Shown: in pieces, positions 15,613 through 24,207 of the stretch | Position numbering within the stretch: position 1 is the stretch's first letter | Layout of the letters: every line of letters starts with the position of its first letter | NCBI GenBank assembly: GCA_947625045.1 | Contig: CANQMW010000027.1 | Span: 1-38,738 of the forward strand | Direction: 5' to 3' | Length of the DNA: 38,738 nt | Origin: an uncultured Oscillospiraceae bacterium | Lineage (GTDB): Bacteria; Bacillota; Clostridia; Oscillospirales; Oscillospiraceae | The notes under the pieces: generated by a model | Database searches by the model: none | What the model was told of the DNA's origin: nothing | The model's input: the letters and a program-made list of their open reading frames with translations, nothing else | Made by a program: the position numbers and the translations under genes

Positions 15613-16632
15613 ATGACATATAATGAGATCCTCGCCGCCGCCCGAGACCAGGTGGGCCCCATCTGCAAGGCCTGCCCTGTCTGCGACGGCCGGGCCTGCG
15701 GCAACCTCATCCCCGGCCCCGGCTGCAAGGCCCCCAACAACACCGCCGCCCGCAACTATGCCAAGTGGCAGGAGGTGCTGGTGAACATGGACACCCTCTG
15801 CCCCAACGCAACGCCCGATACCTCCTTCCGCCTGTTCGGCTGGGACTTCAAGGCTCCCATCTTCATCGCCCCCCTGGGCTCTCTGAAGCTCCACTACGGC
15901 GAGAAATATGACGACTTTGCCTACAACAGCGTCCTGGTCCCCGCCGCGGCCCAGTACGGCGTCGCCGCCTTCACTGGCGACGGGGTGGATCCGGAGATCA
16001 TGAAGAGCTCCGTGGAGGATATGAAAAAGGTCCAGGGCATAGGCGTGCCCACCATCAAGCCCTGGAACAAGGAGGCCGTCTTTGAGAAGCTGGACATCCT
16101 CAACAAGGCCGGCGTCTTCGCCGCCGCCATGGACGTGGACGGGGCTGGACTGCCTTTCCTCAAAGCCATGAACCCCAACGCCGGCAGCAAATCCGTTCCC
16201 GAGCTCAAAGAGATCACCGCCTACGCCAAAATGCCCTTCATCGTCAAGGGCGTCATGACCGTCCGGGGGGCCGAGAAGGCCATCGAGGGCGGCGCGTCCG
16301 CCATCGTGGTGTCCAACCACGGCGGCCGGGTGCTGGGCGGCGTGCCCGCCACGGCGGAGGTGCTGCCCGCCATCGCCAAGGCGGTGAACGGCCGCGTCCC
16401 CGTGCTGGTGGATGGGGGCATCCGCTCCGGCGTGGACGTGTTCCGGGCCCTGGCCCTTGGCGCGGACGCGGTGCTGGTGGGCCGGCCGGTGGTGCCCTTC
16501 GTATACGCCGCCGGGGCCGAGGGCCTGAACGTATACCTGGACAAGATGATCGCGGAGCTTCGCGACACCATGACCATGTGCGGCACGCCCACCCTGGCCG
16601 ACATCGGCCCGGACAACGTGACCGTCTTCTGA
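15613..16632 (+). CDS. FMN-dependent alpha-hydroxy-acid oxidase-like protein
   Basis: 339 aa with ACGGAGGTACATAGCC before the ATG. The TIM-barrel family features are present: IFIAPLGS, FIVKGVM (FMN-contacting Lys), VVSNHGGR with the catalytic His and Arg pair, LVDGGIRSGVDVFRALALGA and VLVGRPV, the phosphate-binding end. Relatives are glycolate/lactate oxidases, lactate monooxygenase and type 2 IPP isomerase. The N-terminus has a cysteine cluster (C18, C21, C24, C29: CKACPVCDGRACG) absent from classical oxidases; similar clostridial proteins carry it as I recall. An anaerobe would more likely use it as a dehydrogenase than an oxidase; the substrate is unknown. The hybrid kinase starts four bases after its stop. 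Confidence 0.85.
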   Translation: MTYNEILAAARDQVGPICKACPVCDGRACGNLIPGPGCKAPNNTAARNYAKWQEVLVNMDTLCPNATPDTSFRLFGWDFKAPIFIAPLGSLKLHYGEKYDDFAYNSVLVPAAAQYGVAAFTGDGVDPEIMKSSVEDMKKVQGIGVPTIKPWNKEAVFEKLDILNKAGVFAAAMDVDGAGLPFLKAMNPNAGSKSVPELKEITAYAKMPFIVKGVMTVRGAEKAIEGGASAIVVSNHGGRVLGGVPATAEVLPAIAKAVNGRVPVLVDGGIRSGVDVFRALALGADAVLVGRPVVPFVYAAGAEGLNVYLDKMIAELRDTMTMCGTPTLADIGPDNVTVF

Positions 16633-16636
16633 GAAG

Positions 16637-18526
16637 ATGAGCTCTGACATCCTGGCCCTGGCGGCGGGCTACGACCTGCTGCCGGGCCCGGCCCTTCTGG
16701 TCCGTCCCGATGGGCCCAACGGCTGGAAAAGTGAATACGAAAATCCGGCGGCGGTCAGCCTGGCGGACAGGTCTTCCCTGCTCACCTGGCTGACGCCTTT
16801 TTTGGACAAGGTCCGGGTCGGGGAGCTGGAGGAAGAGCATAACGTGGAGTGGAAGGGCCAGCAGATGGAGCTGTGGGCCGCCCCCGCCGGAGAGGGGCTG
16901 TATCTGGTCCTTATCCGGGACATGACCGACGAGCAGCGCCGCCAGCAGGAGCGCCTGGAGGCGGCCAGCGCCGCTCTGCGCAGCGCCCTGGACGCGGCCA
17001 ACGCCGCCAACCAGGCCAAGAGCGACTTCCTCTCCCACATGTCCCACGACATCCGCACGCCCCTGAACGCCATCATCGGCATGACCACCATCGCCCAGGC
17101 CCATATGGACGAGCGGACCCGGGTGGAGGACTGCCTGGGGAAGATAGACCTGTCCTCCCGGCACCTTCTGAGCCTGATCAACGACATCCTGGATATGTCC
17201 CGCATCGAGAGCGGGAAGATGACCCTGAGCCCGGAGCCCTTCTCCATGGAGGAGTTCCTCCGGGGGCTTCTGGCGGTGCTCCAGCCCCAGGCGGACAAAA
17301 AGCGTCAGAACCTCATGGTGGACGCAGGCTCTGTCACCGCCGGTCAGGTCCGGGGCGACCAGCTCCGCATCCAGCAGGTGCTCATCAACATCCTCAACAA
17401 CGCCGTGAAATTCACCCCCGAGGAGGGGACCATCTCCCTCACCATCCGCCAGGTCGGCGACACGCACACCAGCGCCGGCCACGTCTTTTATGAGTTCGTC
17501 ATCCAGGACACCGGCATGGGCATGACCCCGGAATTTCTCGCGAAGATATTCCAGCCCTTCGAGCGGGCGGAGGGCACCGGCCGCATCGAGGGAACGGGTC
17601 TCGGCATGACCATCACCCACAACCTTGTGAAGATGATGAACGGCTCCATCGCCGTCACCAGCGCCCCCGGCCAGGGCACCTGCTTCACGGTGACCCTGCC
17701 CCTGGAGCAGCTGGACGAGGCCCAGGAGGGCGCCGGAAAGCTCCAGGGCCTGCGGCTGCTGGCGGCAGAAAAGAAGACCGCCCTGGACCACATCCGGGAG
17801 ATGGCCCAGGTGCTGGGCATGGACTGCGACACGAGCACCGGCACGCCGGAGGTCTTGGACATGGCCGCCCGGGCCCACATGGAGGGCCGGGATTACGACG
17901 CGGTGCTCCTGGGCTGGCGCATGCCCGTAGTGGACGGCGTCCAGGCCGCCCGGGAGCTGCGGGCCATGCTGGGGGACGGCGTGATGATCCTTCTCACCTC
18001 CTCCTACCAGTGGCCCCACAGCGAGGACGACACACAGAAGATGGGCATAGACGCCTTCCTGCCCAGTCCTCTGTACCTGGCCCAGCTGAGCAAGACCCTG
18101 GGCGCGCTGACCACCCTGCGGCAGACTGCCAAGCCCGCAGATTACTCCGGCAAGCGCATCCTCCTGGCCGAGGACAACGAGATCAACCGGGAGATCGCTC
18201 TGGAGCTCATCGGCGAGGAGGGCCCCGCCATCGACGAGGCCGAGGACGGCAAACAGGCCCTGGACATGTTCACCGCCAGTGCCGAGGGCTATTACGACCT
18301 CATCTTCATGGACGTGCGCATGCCCGTGATGGACGGTCTGGCCGCCACCCGGGCCATCCGCGCCCTGAAGCGCCCCGACGCGGCCGCCGTGCCCATCGTG
18401 GCCATGACCGCCAACGCCTTTGTGGAGGACATCCGCGCCTGTGAGGAGGCGGGGATGAACGCCCACCTGGCCAAGCCCATCGGCGTGCCCCAGCTCCGGG
18501 ACACCCTGCGCAAGTATCTGGGGTGA
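16637..18526 (+). CDS. Hybrid sensor histidine kinase with one degenerate and one intact receiver
   Basis: 629 aa, no membrane segment, so a cytoplasmic sensor. Residues about 10-97 look PAS-like and end in YLVLIRDMTDEQ. HisKA follows with FLSHMSHDIRTPLNAI (phospho-acceptor His137), then the HATPase domain (VLINILNNAVKF, DTGMGMTPEF, GTGLGMTITHN). Receiver 1 (about 375-485) has lost the phospho-acceptor: the usual D is Gly426 (LLGWRMPVVDG). Receiver 2 (about 507-627) is intact, with LLAEDNEINRE, LIFMDVRMPVMDG (Asp559) and the MTANAF and AKPI motifs. The start is ATG at 16637, only four bases after the preceding stop, with a weak GAGAAG. No DNA-binding output is attached; the HD-GYP-like gene follows at 10 nt. 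Confidence 0.93.
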   Translation: MSSDILALAAGYDLLPGPALLVRPDGPNGWKSEYENPAAVSLADRSSLLTWLTPFLDKVRVGELEEEHNVEWKGQQMELWAAPAGEGLYLVLIRDMTDEQRRQQERLEAASAALRSALDAANAANQAKSDFLSHMSHDIRTPLNAIIGMTTIAQAHMDERTRVEDCLGKIDLSSRHLLSLINDILDMSRIESGKMTLSPEPFSMEEFLRGLLAVLQPQADKKRQNLMVDAGSVTAGQVRGDQLRIQQVLINILNNAVKFTPEEGTISLTIRQVGDTHTSAGHVFYEFVIQDTGMGMTPEFLAKIFQPFERAEGTGRIEGTGLGMTITHNLVKMMNGSIAVTSAPGQGTCFTVTLPLEQLDEAQEGAGKLQGLRLLAAEKKTALDHIREMAQVLGMDCDTSTGTPEVLDMAARAHMEGRDYDAVLLGWRMPVVDGVQAARELRAMLGDGVMILLTSSYQWPHSEDDTQKMGIDAFLPSPLYLAQLSKTLGALTTLRQTAKPADYSGKRILLAEDNEINREIALELIGEEGPAIDEAEDGKQALDMFTASAEGYYDLIFMDVRMPVMDGLAATRAIRALKRPDAAAVPIVAMTANAFVEDIRACEEAGMNAHLAKPIGVPQLRDTLRKYLG

Positions 18527-18536
18527 GGGGGCGGCC

Positions 18537-20393
18537 ATGAGGGAGTATCAGGAAAAATACCTGGCCTTGCTGGCCGAGCTGCGCCGGGACGCAGACGTGC
18601 CCACCGGGCAGGAGAGCGCCCAGGCTCTGCTGAACGATGTCTCCCAGGCCACCCTCCGCTCCCGGGAGCAGGCGGACCGGGGCATGGCATTGCTGCGCGC
18701 TGAGCTCTTCCCCGCCCTGGACAACATCTTCTCCGCCTCGGCGGAGGATATCGCCGGCCTGCAGGAATTCGCCGACCGGCTCATGCAGGGCGTGGCCCAG
18801 AAGGACTCCGCTCTGGCCTGCCGCATCCACATGGCCCTGGTGGACTACGCCCGCCGGAAGAACGACCGGGACATGCTCATCCGGGAGCTCTACTGGGTAG
18901 GCATGAGCCTTTACAACATGGAGACCTCCCTCTCCCCCGGCGGGGCGCGGCTGTTCACCTACCGGATGCGCCTCAGCTTCGCCGAGAGCGCCTCTTACTT
19001 CGACACCGCCTACGACGACATCACCGACCCGGAGATACGGGGCTACATCCACCGGAGCATGGGCAATCTGGCCCTCACCTACTCCACCGACAATCTGGCC
19101 GACGCCAAGGCAAAGCTGGCCGCCACCATGCGGTCTATCAGTATCCTCTCCGACCCGGAGATACGGGCCAAGACCCCCTCCCTGCCCTGGGACCGGTACC
19201 TCTACCTGAGCAATCAGGAGCAGACCACCATGCTGGCCTTCCTCCGCTCGGGCAGCGCGGAGCCTGACATGTTCGTCCAGGTCATGGAATCGGCCCAGCT
19301 CATCCAGCAGAAGCAGATGGAGCAGGCCCGGGAGCAGGGCGAGCCCCTGCAGCCCCGGTGGCAGTATACCTATTACGCCGCGCTGTACCACTGCGGAGCC
19401 ATATCTCTGGAGGAATTCCTGGACGTGCTGTACGCCCTGTCCACCGCCCGGCTGGAGGACGACTTCGACCCTCAGAGCATGTTCTCCCACCTGAGCGCCC
19501 CGGCCATGTTCATGGAGTACAGCAAGACCCTGAGCCAGCGGAAGATGCTGAGCCAGCGGCCACGGGTCAAAAAGATGCTCCGGCGCATGTTCCGTTGGCT
19601 GGCCCAGGTGCCGGGAAGCGACTATGCCCGGCAGATGGGTTTTTACCTGCGCCAGATCCTGTACGCCTACCGGGAGCTGCCCGGGTGCACCAGCTACTAT
19701 GAGCTGCTGTTGAACGTATTCGCCTGCCAGCATCCCACCGGCTACGCCCGGATGTGGCGGACCGCCCAGATCGCCCGGACCCTCTGCCGCTGGGCCATAG
19801 AGGACTGCCCGGAGCAGTTCACGGGCTTCATGGATTGTGCCGACGCCGCCGGTGTGGCCGCCAAAGCGGAGGAACTGGCGGACTTCGCATGGCGGGCCGG
19901 GCGGGTGTACGACGCGGGCATGGTCCACTGCATCGACATGGTGCGCACCACCTGCCGGGGCCTTCTGGAGGAAGAGTACTCCCTTTTGCAGCTGCATGCC
20001 TATTATGGGGCCAGCCTGCTGTCCAAACAGCCCTCCACCGCCCCCTACGCCGACGTGGCCTACGGCCATCACTGCCATTACGACGAGCAGGGCGGCTACC
20101 CCGTGAGCTTCAGCCCCGCCGCTTCCCCCGCCCGGGCCATGATCTACATCGTCTCCGCGGCGGACGCCATCTCCGCCGCCACGGACAGCGTGGGCCGGTA
20201 TTACAGCCCCGCCAAGGACCTGGAGGAACTGTACGGGGAGCTGAAGGACGCCTCCGGCACCCGGTACGCCCCCTTCGTGGTTGACCTGCTCTCAGACCCC
20301 GCCCGCCGGGAGGAATTGAAAAAGGACCTGGGCCGCTGGATCGGGGAAAGCTATGAGGACCTCTTCCGCCGGCGGCAGGAGATGATGAAATGA
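18537..20393 (+). CDS. Large helical protein with a degenerate HD-GYP domain
   Basis: 618 aa; GAGGGGGCGGCC precedes the ATG at 18537. Residues 1-420 are mainly alpha-helical and resemble TPR-type repeats in amphipathic pattern, but no named domain was recognised. The C-terminal part shows HD-GYP features: an N-terminal helix with VHCIDMVR, LHAYYGASLL, then YGHHCHYDEQGGYP (HH at 511-512, GYP at 520-522), and a DAISAATDSVGRYYSPAKDL region like the typical 'DAF.AL...RPYR' stretch. The central HD pair (normally LLHDIGK) is missing and the stretch is shorter, so c-di-GMP phosphodiesterase activity is doubtful. It probably acts as a partner or output of the kinase just upstream. Confidence 0.75.
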   Translation: MREYQEKYLALLAELRRDADVPTGQESAQALLNDVSQATLRSREQADRGMALLRAELFPALDNIFSASAEDIAGLQEFADRLMQGVAQKDSALACRIHMALVDYARRKNDRDMLIRELYWVGMSLYNMETSLSPGGARLFTYRMRLSFAESASYFDTAYDDITDPEIRGYIHRSMGNLALTYSTDNLADAKAKLAATMRSISILSDPEIRAKTPSLPWDRYLYLSNQEQTTMLAFLRSGSAEPDMFVQVMESAQLIQQKQMEQAREQGEPLQPRWQYTYYAALYHCGAISLEEFLDVLYALSTARLEDDFDPQSMFSHLSAPAMFMEYSKTLSQRKMLSQRPRVKKMLRRMFRWLAQVPGSDYARQMGFYLRQILYAYRELPGCTSYYELLLNVFACQHPTGYARMWRTAQIARTLCRWAIEDCPEQFTGFMDCADAAGVAAKAEELADFAWRAGRVYDAGMVHCIDMVRTTCRGLLEEEYSLLQLHAYYGASLLSKQPSTAPYADVAYGHHCHYDEQGGYPVSFSPAASPARAMIYIVSAADAISAATDSVGRYYSPAKDLEELYGELKDASGTRYAPFVVDLLSDPARREELKKDLGRWIGESYEDLFRRRQEMMK

Positions 20394-20395
20394 AC

Positions 20396-20440
20396 AAACG
20401 GGCCTGTGCACAGCGCACAGGCCCGTTTCCTATTCTTTTT
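20396..20440. terminator. Bidirectional terminator
   Basis: AAACGGGCCTGTGC (20396-20409) and GCACAGGCCCGTTT (20415-20428) are exact complements, followed on the plus strand by CCTATTCTTTTTT. It ends the HD-GYP-like gene and can also end rsmI, which reads from the other side. Confidence 0.9.
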
Positions 20441-21328
20441 TCAGCCGAACATGTCCTTGAGCTTCAGGCTCGCGGCGTAGAGCTCGTTTTTGCTGTAGGT
20501 GTTGGCTTGGTCTGCCAGCACCACCCTGATGGCGTCCTTGGGCCGGCAGCCCTCCCGGACCATGGCGTCCACTAAGAGCGCCTCGGCGGAGACCACATGC
20601 TCCTGCTTCGGCGCCAAAAATTCCTCTGAAAGCTCCACCACCAGGCAGAACTCGCCTTTTTCATATTCTCCCTTGGCCAGCAGCTGGTCCCGGACCTCCG
20701 AGGGGCTGCCCCGGAAGGCGGTCTCGTGGAGCTTCGTAAGGTCGTTCAAAAGGCACATCCGGCAGGGGACGCCCTCCCGCAGGAAGAACTCCACCGCGTC
20801 CATGACCCGCTTGGGGGACTCGTAGAACACATAAGTCCTCACCGCCCCCCGGCGCATCTGGTCCAGGAGCTTTCCCCGGTCGGCGTTTTCACGGGGCAGG
20901 AACCCCCGGAACACGAAGGACGAGAGGTCGAACCCGCTTACCGACAGAGCCGTCACCGCGGCGCATGGCCCCGGCACGCCCACCACCCGTATGCCCTCCT
21001 CCACGGCGCACTTGATGAGTTCGTTGCCCGGGTCGGAGATGCAGGGGGTGCCCGCGTCGGTGACGACCGCCACGCTCTGGCCCGCTTTCAGAAGGTCCAC
21101 GAAATACCGGGCCTTGCCGTGTTCGTTGAACTTGTGGTTGCTGGCCAGCTTGTTGCGGATGCCCAGTTTATTGAGGAGCACCACGCTCCGGCGGGTGTCC
21201 TCCGCGGCGATGACGTCCACGCTCTCCAGGATATCGGTGCCCCGGGGGGACATGTCCCGGGCGTTGCCGATGGGCGTGGCCACGATGAACAGCACGCCAT
21301 AGCCGTTCTTGGTCTGCATTTTATCCAT
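20441..21328 (-). CDS. rsmI: RsmI, 16S rRNA (cytidine-1402-2'-O)-methyltransferase
   Basis: 295 aa with AAAAGGAGAAAACGT before the ATG at 21328. The tetrapyrrole-methylase-fold motifs are all present: FIVATPIGNARDMSPRG, IAAEDTRRS, SNHKFNE, VTDAGTPCISDPGNEL, GVPGPCAAVTALSVSG and YESPKR. RsmI uses S-adenosylmethionine to methylate the ribose of C1402 in 16S rRNA, a decoding-site modification. In many Firmicutes the gene sits next to a TrmN6-like methyltransferase; here the nearest such gene is at 37168, so the usual pairing is broken. Confidence 0.95.
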   Translation of the reverse strand: MDKMQTKNGYGVLFIVATPIGNARDMSPRGTDILESVDVIAAEDTRRSVVLLNKLGIRNKLASNHKFNEHGKARYFVDLLKAGQSVAVVTDAGTPCISDPGNELIKCAVEEGIRVVGVPGPCAAVTALSVSGFDLSSFVFRGFLPRENADRGKLLDQMRRGAVRTYVFYESPKRVMDAVEFFLREGVPCRMCLLNDLTKLHETAFRGSPSEVRDQLLAKGEYEKGEFCLVVELSEEFLAPKQEHVVSAEALLVDAMVREGCRPKDAIRVVLADQANTYSKNELYAASLKLKDMFG

Positions 21329-21422
21329 ACGTTTTCTCCTTTTGGCCCGCGGCTGTCCGTTTTATGGGACGGCCCGTGGGCTATCCTTCTGTCATAAACA
21401 AAAACAGAAGGGAGATCTTACA

Positions 21423-21530
21423 ATGTCCAAGCACAAGCATCTTGTTCAGAACGTGGTATTTTTCGCGGTCCTGGGTCTCGCCGTCACGGCGGAGGGCTGG
21501 ATGGACCTGCTGTGCCGGGTGATCTACTGA
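21423..21530 (+). CDS. 35-aa single-helix membrane peptide
   Basis: The ATG at 21423 has AGAAGGGAG about 8 nt upstream. The peptide starts MSKHKHLVQNVVFFAVLGLA, followed by VTAEGWMDLLCRVIY: a basic tip, a transmembrane-length hydrophobic stretch and a short aromatic tail. No family was recognised. The gene stands alone between the start of rsmI and the end of the WYL regulator and overlaps the latter's stop by seven bases on the opposite strand. The clear ribosome site and the membrane-peptide design make it likely to be translated. Confidence 0.6.
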   Translation: MSKHKHLVQNVVFFAVLGLAVTAEGWMDLLCRVIY

Positions 21531-22516
21531 TCGTACTGCGCCGCCACAGTCCTGAGGTGCCGGGCCATCTCCTCCGCGGCGGAAGCGGGGGCCAGTATCC
21601 TGGCCCGGGTGCCGAAGCCGGAGAGCCACCCGAAGAACTGCACGTTCACCGCCACGTTCACCGTCACGGAGAAGTGGCCCTCGTCCAGGGGCACCAGGCT
21701 CACCTCCGCGCCGAACTGGTCGATGACCGGCCCGGCCAGGGCATTTTCAAAGCTGAGCCGCACCGGCTGCACGTCCCCGGAGAACATGCCGAAGTGGGTG
21801 TTGGTATAGGCGACCATATCCAGCTTTCCGAAGGCCTCCTTCCCCTGCCGGGGTCCCTCCCCCAGGGCGATGGAGGCCATCTTGTCCACCCGGTAATGCT
21901 TCATCTGTCCCGCCTCGGGGTCGTAGGCCAAGAGATAGTAGTTCTCGTCGTCCCACATGAGGGCCCAGGGGCTCACGGCGTAGCGTTTGCCGTCGTGGCG
22001 CCACACCCGGCGCTTTTCCCTGTCCCACTCAAAGTACTTGAAGGTGATGGGCTTGTCCCCGTCGATGGCGGACTGGAGCTCGTCCACGTTGTAGTAGATG
22101 GACTCGTTCATGGTCTTGATGCGGCCCCGGACGTACACGTGGCGGTGAAGCTCTTTCGCCTCCAGATCACTGGCCAGGCTCTCCAGCTTTCGGATGAGCT
22201 CCAGGCTCTTGCGCTCGGTGATGAATTTGGAGGACTGGACCGCGTCCACCAGGAGCTTCAGTTCCGGCAGCTGGAACCCCCTGTCGCCGATGAAGTACCC
22301 TGTGGCGGAGCCCACCCGCACGCTCTGCACGTCCAGGCCGAACAGCCGCAGGGCCTCCATGTCGTCGTAGATGCTCTTGCGCTCGGCGGCGATGTCCTGC
22401 ACGGCCAGGTGCTCGATCATCTGCGCCACCGTCACGGGGTGGCCCTCGTCGGAGGCCCGCATCAGGTACCGGGCCAGATATAAAAGCTTCAGCTTTTGGT
22501 TGGATGACCTTGCCAT
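21524..22516 (-). CDS. WYL-domain transcriptional regulator
   Basis: 330 aa with GAGGAGGGG just upstream of the ATG at 22516. The N-terminal DeoR-like winged helix covers about residues 1-65 (KLKLLYLARYLMR, VTVAQMIEHL, IAAERKSIYDDMEALR). The WYL domain runs from about 150 to 245 (KPITFKYFEW, YAVSPWALMWDDENYYLLAY, HYRVDKM), and a WCX-like C-terminus follows (residues about 255-325). WYL regulators respond to nucleic-acid or nucleotide ligands and to stress in several bacteria; the target here is unknown. It lies 10 nt downstream of murI, so both probably form one transcript. Confidence 0.9.
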   Translation of the reverse strand: MARSSNQKLKLLYLARYLMRASDEGHPVTVAQMIEHLAVQDIAAERKSIYDDMEALRLFGLDVQSVRVGSATGYFIGDRGFQLPELKLLVDAVQSSKFITERKSLELIRKLESLASDLEAKELHRHVYVRGRIKTMNESIYYNVDELQSAIDGDKPITFKYFEWDREKRRVWRHDGKRYAVSPWALMWDDENYYLLAYDPEAGQMKHYRVDKMASIALGEGPRQGKEAFGKLDMVAYTNTHFGMFSGDVQPVRLSFENALAGPVIDQFGAEVSLVPLDEGHFSVTVNVAVNVQFFGWLSGFGTRARILAPASAAEEMARHLRTVAAQYDQ

Positions 22517-22526
22517 CGTCCCCTCC

Positions 22527-23336
22527 TCACAGCGCGGCGAGCTCTGTCCGGGGGCCTATGTCCCAGCCCAGGAAGGCGGAGCCCGTCTTCACGAACCGCT
22601 CAAGACCAGCACTGCAGTAAAACCTGCGGCCGCCGGTCTTTTCCTTATCTCCCAATGCGTCCCGCGCCTCCAGGGCCCGCAAAAGCGCCCCCACGGAGGC
22701 GGCCCCGGAGTCGATGAGCGCTATATCCGGGCCCAGGGCGGAGCGGATGGCGTCCTGGACGATGGGATAGTGGGTGCAGCCCAGTATCACCGTGTCCGCG
22801 CCCGCCGCCAGGAGGGGCACCGCGTATTCCCCCACAGCGGCCATCAGCTCCCCGTCGGCGGGATCGGTCCGCCCGCTCTCCACCAGGGGCACCAGCTTGG
22901 GACAGGCCACCGCCGTGACCGCCGCCTCCGGCAGGAGGGCCCGCACCGCCCGCTCATAGGCCCCGCTGGCCACGGTGGCGTGGGTAGCCAATACGCCCAC
23001 GCGGCCTATCTTTGTGGCGGCCGCAGCCGCAGCCGCGGCGGGCTCGATGACGCCGAGGACCGGCATATCGGGGTTATCGGAGAGCATCTGGTCCATGGCG
23101 TTGGCGTTGGAGGTATTGCAGGCCACCAGCAGGGCCTTCACCCCCCGGGCCCGGAGAAAGCCGGTGTTCTGCCGGGAAAAGCCCCGTATCTGGGCGGGTG
23201 CCCTGTCCCCATAGGGGGCGTTGGCCGTGTCGCCCAGGTACACGAAACTCTCCCAGGGGGCGGCGGCCAGCAGGGCCTTCACGGCGGTGAGGCCGCCGAC
23301 GCCGGAGTCGAATATGCCGATGGGACGGGTATCCAT
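22527..23336 (-). CDS. murI: Glutamate racemase
   Basis: 269 aa with CTCACGGAGGACCACTCTT before the ATG at 23336. The MurI signatures are clear: IGIFDSGVGGLT with Asp10, the catalytic Cys in VACNTSNANA (Cys73) and the second catalytic Cys in VILGCTHYP (Cys187). An alanine-rich stretch (E-P followed by a run of eight Ala) precedes TKIGRVGVLAT. The enzyme makes D-glutamate from L-glutamate for peptidoglycan. It is divergent from a second racemase-family gene at 23417 and is followed by the WYL regulator. Confidence 0.95.
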   Translation of the reverse strand: MDTRPIGIFDSGVGGLTAVKALLAAAPWESFVYLGDTANAPYGDRAPAQIRGFSRQNTGFLRARGVKALLVACNTSNANAMDQMLSDNPDMPVLGVIEPAAAAAAAATKIGRVGVLATHATVASGAYERAVRALLPEAAVTAVACPKLVPLVESGRTDPADGELMAAVGEYAVPLLAAGADTVILGCTHYPIVQDAIRSALGPDIALIDSGAASVGALLRALEARDALGDKEKTGGRRFYCSAGLERFVKTGSAFLGWDIGPRTELAAL

Positions 23337-23362
23337 AAGAGTGGTCCTCCGTGAGATAATGC

Positions 23363-23391
23363 TTGACGCGGGGGCACGGTGCGCCTAAAAT
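23363..23391 (+). promoter_or_regulatory. Promoter of the aspartate/glutamate racemase-family gene
   Basis: TTGACG (23363-23368), 17 nt, TAAAAT (23386-23391), 26 nt before the ATG. It lies in the 80-nt gap between the divergent racemase genes, so control of both could overlap. Confidence 0.7.
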
Positions 23392-23416
23392 AGGGAAAAA
23401 ACGGGAGGCGGGGACA

Positions 23417-24127
23417 ATGAAAAAGACACTGGGCGTCATCGGCGGCATGGGCCCCGCGGCCACCTGCGACCTGATGGAGAAGATCATCTCCCTCACCCGC
23501 GCCGCCTCGGACCAGGAGCATATCCATATGCTGGCCGACGTGAACACCGCCATCCCGGACCGCACCGCCGCCATACTCCACGGCGGGCCGGATCCGGTGC
23601 CGGAGCTCACCAAGAGCGCGAAGCGCCTCATCTCCGCCGGGGCAGAGGTGCTTCTCATGCCCTGCAACACCGCCCACTATTACTATGACGACGTGGCCCG
23701 ATCCGTGTCTGTCCCGGTGCTGCACATGCCCCGGGAGGCCGCCGCGGCGCTGAAGGCCGCCGGGGTGAAAAAGGCTGGGGTCCTCGCCACGGACGGCACC
23801 GTGCAGGCCGGGGTCTACGAAAAGGCCCTCACTGGGGCGGGCATAGAGCCGGTCTACCCTTCCCCTGCCATGCAAAAAGAGGTCATGCGCCTTATATACG
23901 ACGGCGTGAAGGGCCGGAGCGTGCCGCTGGAGAGCATCCCCGTTGGGGACATCCTGCAAGACCTGCGGGACCAGGGCGCGGAGAAGGTGGTGCTGGCCTG
24001 CACGGAGCTGCCCATCGCTTTCGCGGAACTGGGGCTCATGGAGGGGTGTCTCGACGCCACACGGGCATTGGCCTTTGCCGCCGTCCGGGCGGCGGGGGCG
24101 GAGACCACAGCCCCGGACCCCTGGTGA
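23417..24127 (+). CDS. Aspartate/glutamate racemase-family protein (YgeA/RacD type)
   Basis: 236 aa; GGGAGGCGGGGACA precedes the ATG at 23417. It begins KKTLGVIGGMGPAATCDLME, the standard start of aspartate racemases, and has both catalytic cysteines (LLMPCNTAHYYYDD, Cys83; VLACTELPIAF, Cys195). This subgroup acts on aspartate, glutamate or broad amino acids; sequence alone does not fix the substrate. Lying back-to-back with murI suggests a shared role in D-amino acid supply. Confidence 0.9.
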   Translation: MKKTLGVIGGMGPAATCDLMEKIISLTRAASDQEHIHMLADVNTAIPDRTAAILHGGPDPVPELTKSAKRLISAGAEVLLMPCNTAHYYYDDVARSVSVPVLHMPREAAAALKAAGVKKAGVLATDGTVQAGVYEKALTGAGIEPVYPSPAMQKEVMRLIYDGVKGRSVPLESIPVGDILQDLRDQGAEKVVLACTELPIAFAELGLMEGCLDATRALAFAAVRAAGAETTAPDPW

Positions 24128-24163
24128 AGTATACCACATACCCTGGAAATACGCAACAGCCGC

Positions 24164-24181
24164 TGTCCCATTCTTGGGACA
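24164..24181 (+). other. Short perfect inverted repeat before proC
   Basis: TGTCCCA-TTCT-TGGGACA lies 27 nt upstream of the proC start. It could be a weak stem in the transcript or a small operator. No U-run follows. Confidence 0.35.
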
Positions 24182-24207
24182 ACGCCATCATACAAGGAGG
24201 AAGAACT

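Noticed and set aside
16253-18538. A 761-codon minus-strand open frame opposite the oxidase and hybrid kinase
   Set aside because: Composition artefact of the GC-rich plus-strand genes; no ribosome site and no recognisable motif.
22980-23045. Alanine-rich repeat in murI as a slippage or repeat element
   Set aside because: It is a GC-rich codon run in a conserved loop region with the reading frame intact; common in high-GC genomes.
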